This document shows positions 15,751 through 17,668 of a stretch of DNA of 17,668 nt, in pieces; within the stretch, counting starts at the first letter, position 1; every line of letters starts with the position of its first letter. The stretch covers positions 1 to 17,668 of the forward strand of contig JBBSME010000063.1 in the NCBI GenBank assembly GCA_038233335.1, read 5' to 3'. The translations under genes and the position numbers were made by a program. The notes beneath the pieces were generated by a model. That model made no database searches. It was not told the DNA's origin and saw only the letters and a program-made list of their open reading frames with translations. This DNA is from Iamia sp038233335. GTDB lineage: Bacteria; Actinomycetota; Acidimicrobiia; Acidimicrobiales; Iamiaceae.

Positions 15751-15757
15751 TGGCGCG

Positions 15758-16102
15758 ATGCCCGTCAAGGTCGACCGCCGTCGCTTCGAGGACCTGGTCG
15801 AGAAGGCCCTCGACGGTCTCCCGGCCGAGGTCGAGGCCATGCTCGACAACGTGGTCGTGATGGTCACCGACGGGCGCCTGGGCGACCCCCTCGGCCAGTA
15901 CCAGGGGGTGCCGCTCACGGCCCGAGGGCAGTACGGGATGATGGAGATGCCCGATCGGATCACCATCTACCGGGTGCCGCTCTGCGACCACGCCCGTGAC
16001 GAGGACCACCTGGTGGAGGAGGTCCGGATCACGGTGGTGCACGAGCTGGGCCACCACCTGGGCATCGACGACGACCGCCTCCACGACCTCGGCTACGGCT
16101 GA
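15758..16102 (+). CDS. Minimal zincin metallopeptidase family protein (DUF1025 / PF06262)
   Basis: The 114-residue protein is a minimal zincin of the PF06262 family (TTHA0227-like). The zinc motif HExxHxxGxxD is complete: VVHELGHHLGIDDDRL with H95, E96, H99, G102 and D105. The N-terminal half (RRFEDLVEKALDGLPAEVEAMLDNVVVMV) is also typical. No signal peptide or membrane segment is seen, so it is cytoplasmic. Peptidase activity is inferred from the motif only; the substrate is unknown. The ATG at 15758 gives the family length and start, and TAGGGT lies 7 bases upstream. The gene is divergent from uvrD2 across 159 bases and is followed by a perfect hairpin. Confidence 0.93.
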   Translation: MPVKVDRRRFEDLVEKALDGLPAEVEAMLDNVVVMVTDGRLGDPLGQYQGVPLTARGQYGMMEMPDRITIYRVPLCDHARDEDHLVEEVRITVVHELGHHLGIDDDRLHDLGYG

Positions 16103-16123
16103 CGGTCCGCCGACCCGCCCATC

Positions 16124-16141
16124 GGTCCCCTCACGGGGACC
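16124..16141 (+). terminator. Hairpin terminator after the zincin gene
   Basis: GGTCCCC-TCAC-GGGGACC is a perfect 7-bp stem with a 4-base loop, 21 bases after the stop. No T run follows. A 10-bp palindrome CCGTCGACGG (16141-16150) abuts it, just before the next -10 element. Confidence 0.58.
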
Positions 16142-16152
16142 CGTCGACGGCC

Positions 16153-16158
16153 TAGATT
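16153..16158 (+). promoter_or_regulatory. -10 element of the PH/SHOCT gene (leaderless)
   Basis: TAGATT is followed by 6 bases and then GTG. Confidence 0.55.
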
Positions 16159-16164
16159 TCGCTC

Positions 16165-16794
16165 GTGGCCTTCCCCCGCAAGCTGCTCAACGACGGCGAG
16201 GAGCTCGTCCTCGACCTGCGCCCGCATTGGGTCGCGCTGATCTACCCGGCCCTGCCATTCGTGGGCGCCCTGGTCTTCGGCGCCCTGGTGGCCATCCTCG
16301 ATGCCCCCGCCTTCCTCGGATGGTTGGCCCTGGCGCTGATCTTCGGCAGCCTCGTCTACTTCGGGTCCCACTGGCTGGGGTGGAGCCGAACCATGTTCGT
16401 GCTGACGACGGATCGGATCATCTCCCGACGGGGGGTGCTCACCAAGTCCGGCATCGAGATCCCGCTGGAGCGGATCAACACGGTGTTCTTCAACCAGCGC
16501 CTGCTCGAGCGCATGGTCGGGGCCGGCGATCTGGCCCTCGAGTCGGCCAGCGAGCGGGGCACGCAGACCTTCAACAACGTGCGCCGGCCCGACAAGGTGC
16601 AGCGGGAGATCTACGTGCAGATGGAGGCCAACGAGAACCGCAAGTTCGACCGGGCCGGGGCCGCCCACCACAACGCCGGCGGGGGCGGCCTGTCGACCGC
16701 CGAGCAGCTGGAGAAGCTGCACGACCTCCTGGGCCAGGGCGTCCTGACCCCGGCCCAGTTCGAAGCCGAGAAGGCCAAGCTCCTCGGCGGCTGA
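16165..16794 (+). CDS. PH-domain (bPH_2/YdbS-like) membrane protein with C-terminal SHOCT domain
   Basis: The 209-residue product has a short cytoplasmic start, two hydrophobic segments (about 23-45 and 49-67), then the bacterial PH_2 pattern SRTMFVLTTDRIISRRGVLTKSGIEIPLERINTVFFNQRLLERMVGAGDL (about 73-122). After a Gly/His-rich linker, about 177-207 is a SHOCT motif (STAEQLEKLHDLLGQGVLTPAQFEAEKAKLL). SHOCT segments are short helical modules thought to mediate oligomerisation. The function is unknown; membrane anchoring with the PH domain on the cytoplasmic side is the likely topology. The GTG at 16165 places VAFPRKLLNDGEELVLDLRPHW at the N-terminus, as in relatives, with TAGATT 6 bases upstream. 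It is the second PH-like two-helix membrane protein in the window but not an obvious duplicate of the one at 5965-6516. Confidence 0.88.
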   Translation: MAFPRKLLNDGEELVLDLRPHWVALIYPALPFVGALVFGALVAILDAPAFLGWLALALIFGSLVYFGSHWLGWSRTMFVLTTDRIISRRGVLTKSGIEIPLERINTVFFNQRLLERMVGAGDLALESASERGTQTFNNVRRPDKVQREIYVQMEANENRKFDRAGAAHHNAGGGGLSTAEQLEKLHDLLGQGVLTPAQFEAEKAKLLGG

Positions 16795-16808
16795 GCCCGC
16801 GCTCGGGC
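16795..16808 (+). terminator. Weak hairpin after the PH/SHOCT gene
   Basis: GCCCG-CGCT-CGGGC starts immediately after the stop codon. The 5-bp stem is short, so this is a weak candidate. The rest of the 162-base gap shows only the promoter-like hexamer at its end. Confidence 0.25.
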
Positions 16809-16944
16809 CGAGGGCGGCCACGCCACCTCCGGTCGGTGAGCCACGGGCCAGCCCGGGAGATCGCTCGACGTGGCGCGCGGGTGGTGGGGCCCTGACCCCG
16901 CCGATCCGTCCCAGCTCCCGACGACGGGCCGGCGCGCCGGCGGG

Positions 16945-16950
16945 CACACT
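16945..16950 (+). promoter_or_regulatory. -10-like hexamer for the metal-receptor gene
   Basis: CACACT is followed by 6 bases and then GTG; it differs from TANNNT only at the first base. Confidence 0.38.
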
Positions 16951-16956
16951 GGGCCC

Positions 16957-17655
16957 GTGTCGCCCCGCGTCGTCAGCCTGGTCCCGTCGGTGACCGAGAC
17001 GCTGGTGGCTTGGGGCCTGCCCCCGGTGGCCTGCACCCGGTTCTGCGAGCAGCCCGAGATCGAGGCCGTCGGAGGGACCAAGCGGCCCCGCCTGGACCGG
17101 ATCACCGAGCTGGCCCCGGACCTGGTGGTGATGAACGACGAGGAGAACCGCCGGGAGGACTTCGATGCCCTCGAGGCGGCCGGCCTCCGGGTCCACGTGG
17201 CCGGGGCTCGCACCGTGGCCGACGTGCCGCCGATGCTCGCCGCCCTGGCTGAGGCGGTCGGCGCCCCCACACCCGAGCCCTGGGAGCCGCCGACACCCCC
17301 GGCCGTGCCCCACGGCACCGCGTTCGTCCCCGTCTGGGCCCGACCCTGGATGACCCTCAACCGCGACACCTACGGCGCGTCGATGTTGGCCGCCGCCGGG
17401 TGGGCCGGGGCCTGGGACGACGACGACGTCCGCTACCCGGAGGTCACCGTGGCGGAGGTGGTGGCCCGCGGCCCCGACGCGGTGCTGGCACCCACCGAAC
17501 CCTGGACCTTCAGCGAGGACGACCTCGGAGAGCTGGCCGACACGTTCGGCGCGCCGGCCGTCCTGATTGACGGCCAGGACCTGTTCTGGTGGGGAGCGCG
17601 CACCCCGGCCGCGGTCGAGCGGCTCCGCATCGCGCTGGCGGTCGGCGTGGCCTGA
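16957..17655 (+). CDS. Helical-backbone metal receptor / BtuF-like binding protein without a signal peptide
   Basis: The 232-residue product has the two-lobed pattern of periplasmic-binding-protein fold PF01497 (BtuF/FecB): RVVSLVPSVTETLVAWG at the N-terminus, GGTKRPRLDRITELAPDLVVMNDEENRREDFDALEAAGLRV, an inter-lobe helix (MLAALAEAVGAP), then a C-terminal lobe with VWARPWMTLNRDTYGASMLAAAG and PDAVLAPTEPWTFSEDDL. Known members bind cobalamin or iron complexes outside the membrane, but this one begins directly with VSPRVVSLVPS and has no signal or lipobox. It is therefore probably cytoplasmic, like the subset annotated as helical backbone metal receptors; its ligand is unknown. No permease or ATPase gene is beside it in the window. 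The GTG at 16957 was chosen because the fold begins at once and CACACT lies 6 bases upstream. Confidence 0.88.
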   Translation: MSPRVVSLVPSVTETLVAWGLPPVACTRFCEQPEIEAVGGTKRPRLDRITELAPDLVVMNDEENRREDFDALEAAGLRVHVAGARTVADVPPMLAALAEAVGAPTPEPWEPPTPPAVPHGTAFVPVWARPWMTLNRDTYGASMLAAAGWAGAWDDDDVRYPEVTVAEVVARGPDAVLAPTEPWTFSEDDLGELADTFGAPAVLIDGQDLFWWGARTPAAVERLRIALAVGVA

Positions 17656-17668
17656 GGGGCCGGCTCAG

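Overview
The window is very GC-rich, gene-dense DNA, and its gene content points to the Actinomycetota. The main evidence is a fused 2-oxoglutarate decarboxylase/dehydrogenase/succinyltransferase (Kgd type), a UvrD2-type helicase with a C-terminal HRDC domain, a minimal zincin, a DUF2505 protein and a lysine/alanine-rich histone-H1-like tail. A deep-branching class such as Acidimicrobiia would fit, but that is inference. The layout looks chromosomal and housekeeping. I see no mobile element, CRISPR array, tRNA or rRNA, and no gene-free stretch reaches 300 bases; the longest gap is 184 bp, at 9711-9894.

Layout. 1-2086, minus strand: ettA (3' end cut by the window edge) preceded by a beta-carbonic anhydrase. 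2186-6516, plus strand: kgd followed 11 bases later by a small membrane PH-like protein. 6593-7546, plus strand: an amidohydrolase-superfamily protein behind a KstR-like operator. 7557-9710, minus strand: an M20 peptidase, then a HAD phosphatase, with hairpins between them. 9895-11448, plus strand: a NYN ribonuclease-like domain, an S1-like domain and a histone-H1-like tail in one protein. 11543-13046, plus strand: exonuclease III and a hotdog thioesterase. 13075-15598, minus strand: uvrD2 and a DUF2505 protein. 15758-17655, plus strand: a minimal zincin, a PH/SHOCT membrane protein and a cytoplasmic helical-backbone metal-receptor protein.

The most instructive non-coding signal is shared by many gene starts. 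A hexamer of the form TAGNNT, most often TAGG(G/C/T)T, lies 6-8 bases before the start codon of seven unrelated transcription-unit first genes on both strands (kgd, amidohydrolase, M20 peptidase, exonuclease III, uvrD2, zincin, PH/SHOCT). This is the geometry of a -10 element firing a leaderless mRNA, and it fixes several start codons. A gene inside an operon (the thioesterase) has a Shine-Dalgarno-like sequence instead. Several transcription units end in strong GC-only hairpins without a T run.

The genes mostly work in separate processes: central carbon metabolism (Kgd, carbonic anhydrase), translation control (EttA), DNA repair (exonuclease III, UvrD2) and envelope-associated proteins of unknown role (two PH-like proteins). 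I do not see a single multi-gene novel system. The best leads are the leaderless promoter grammar, the KstR-like operator over a ligand-depleted amidohydrolase, and the NYN-S1-H1-tail fusion.
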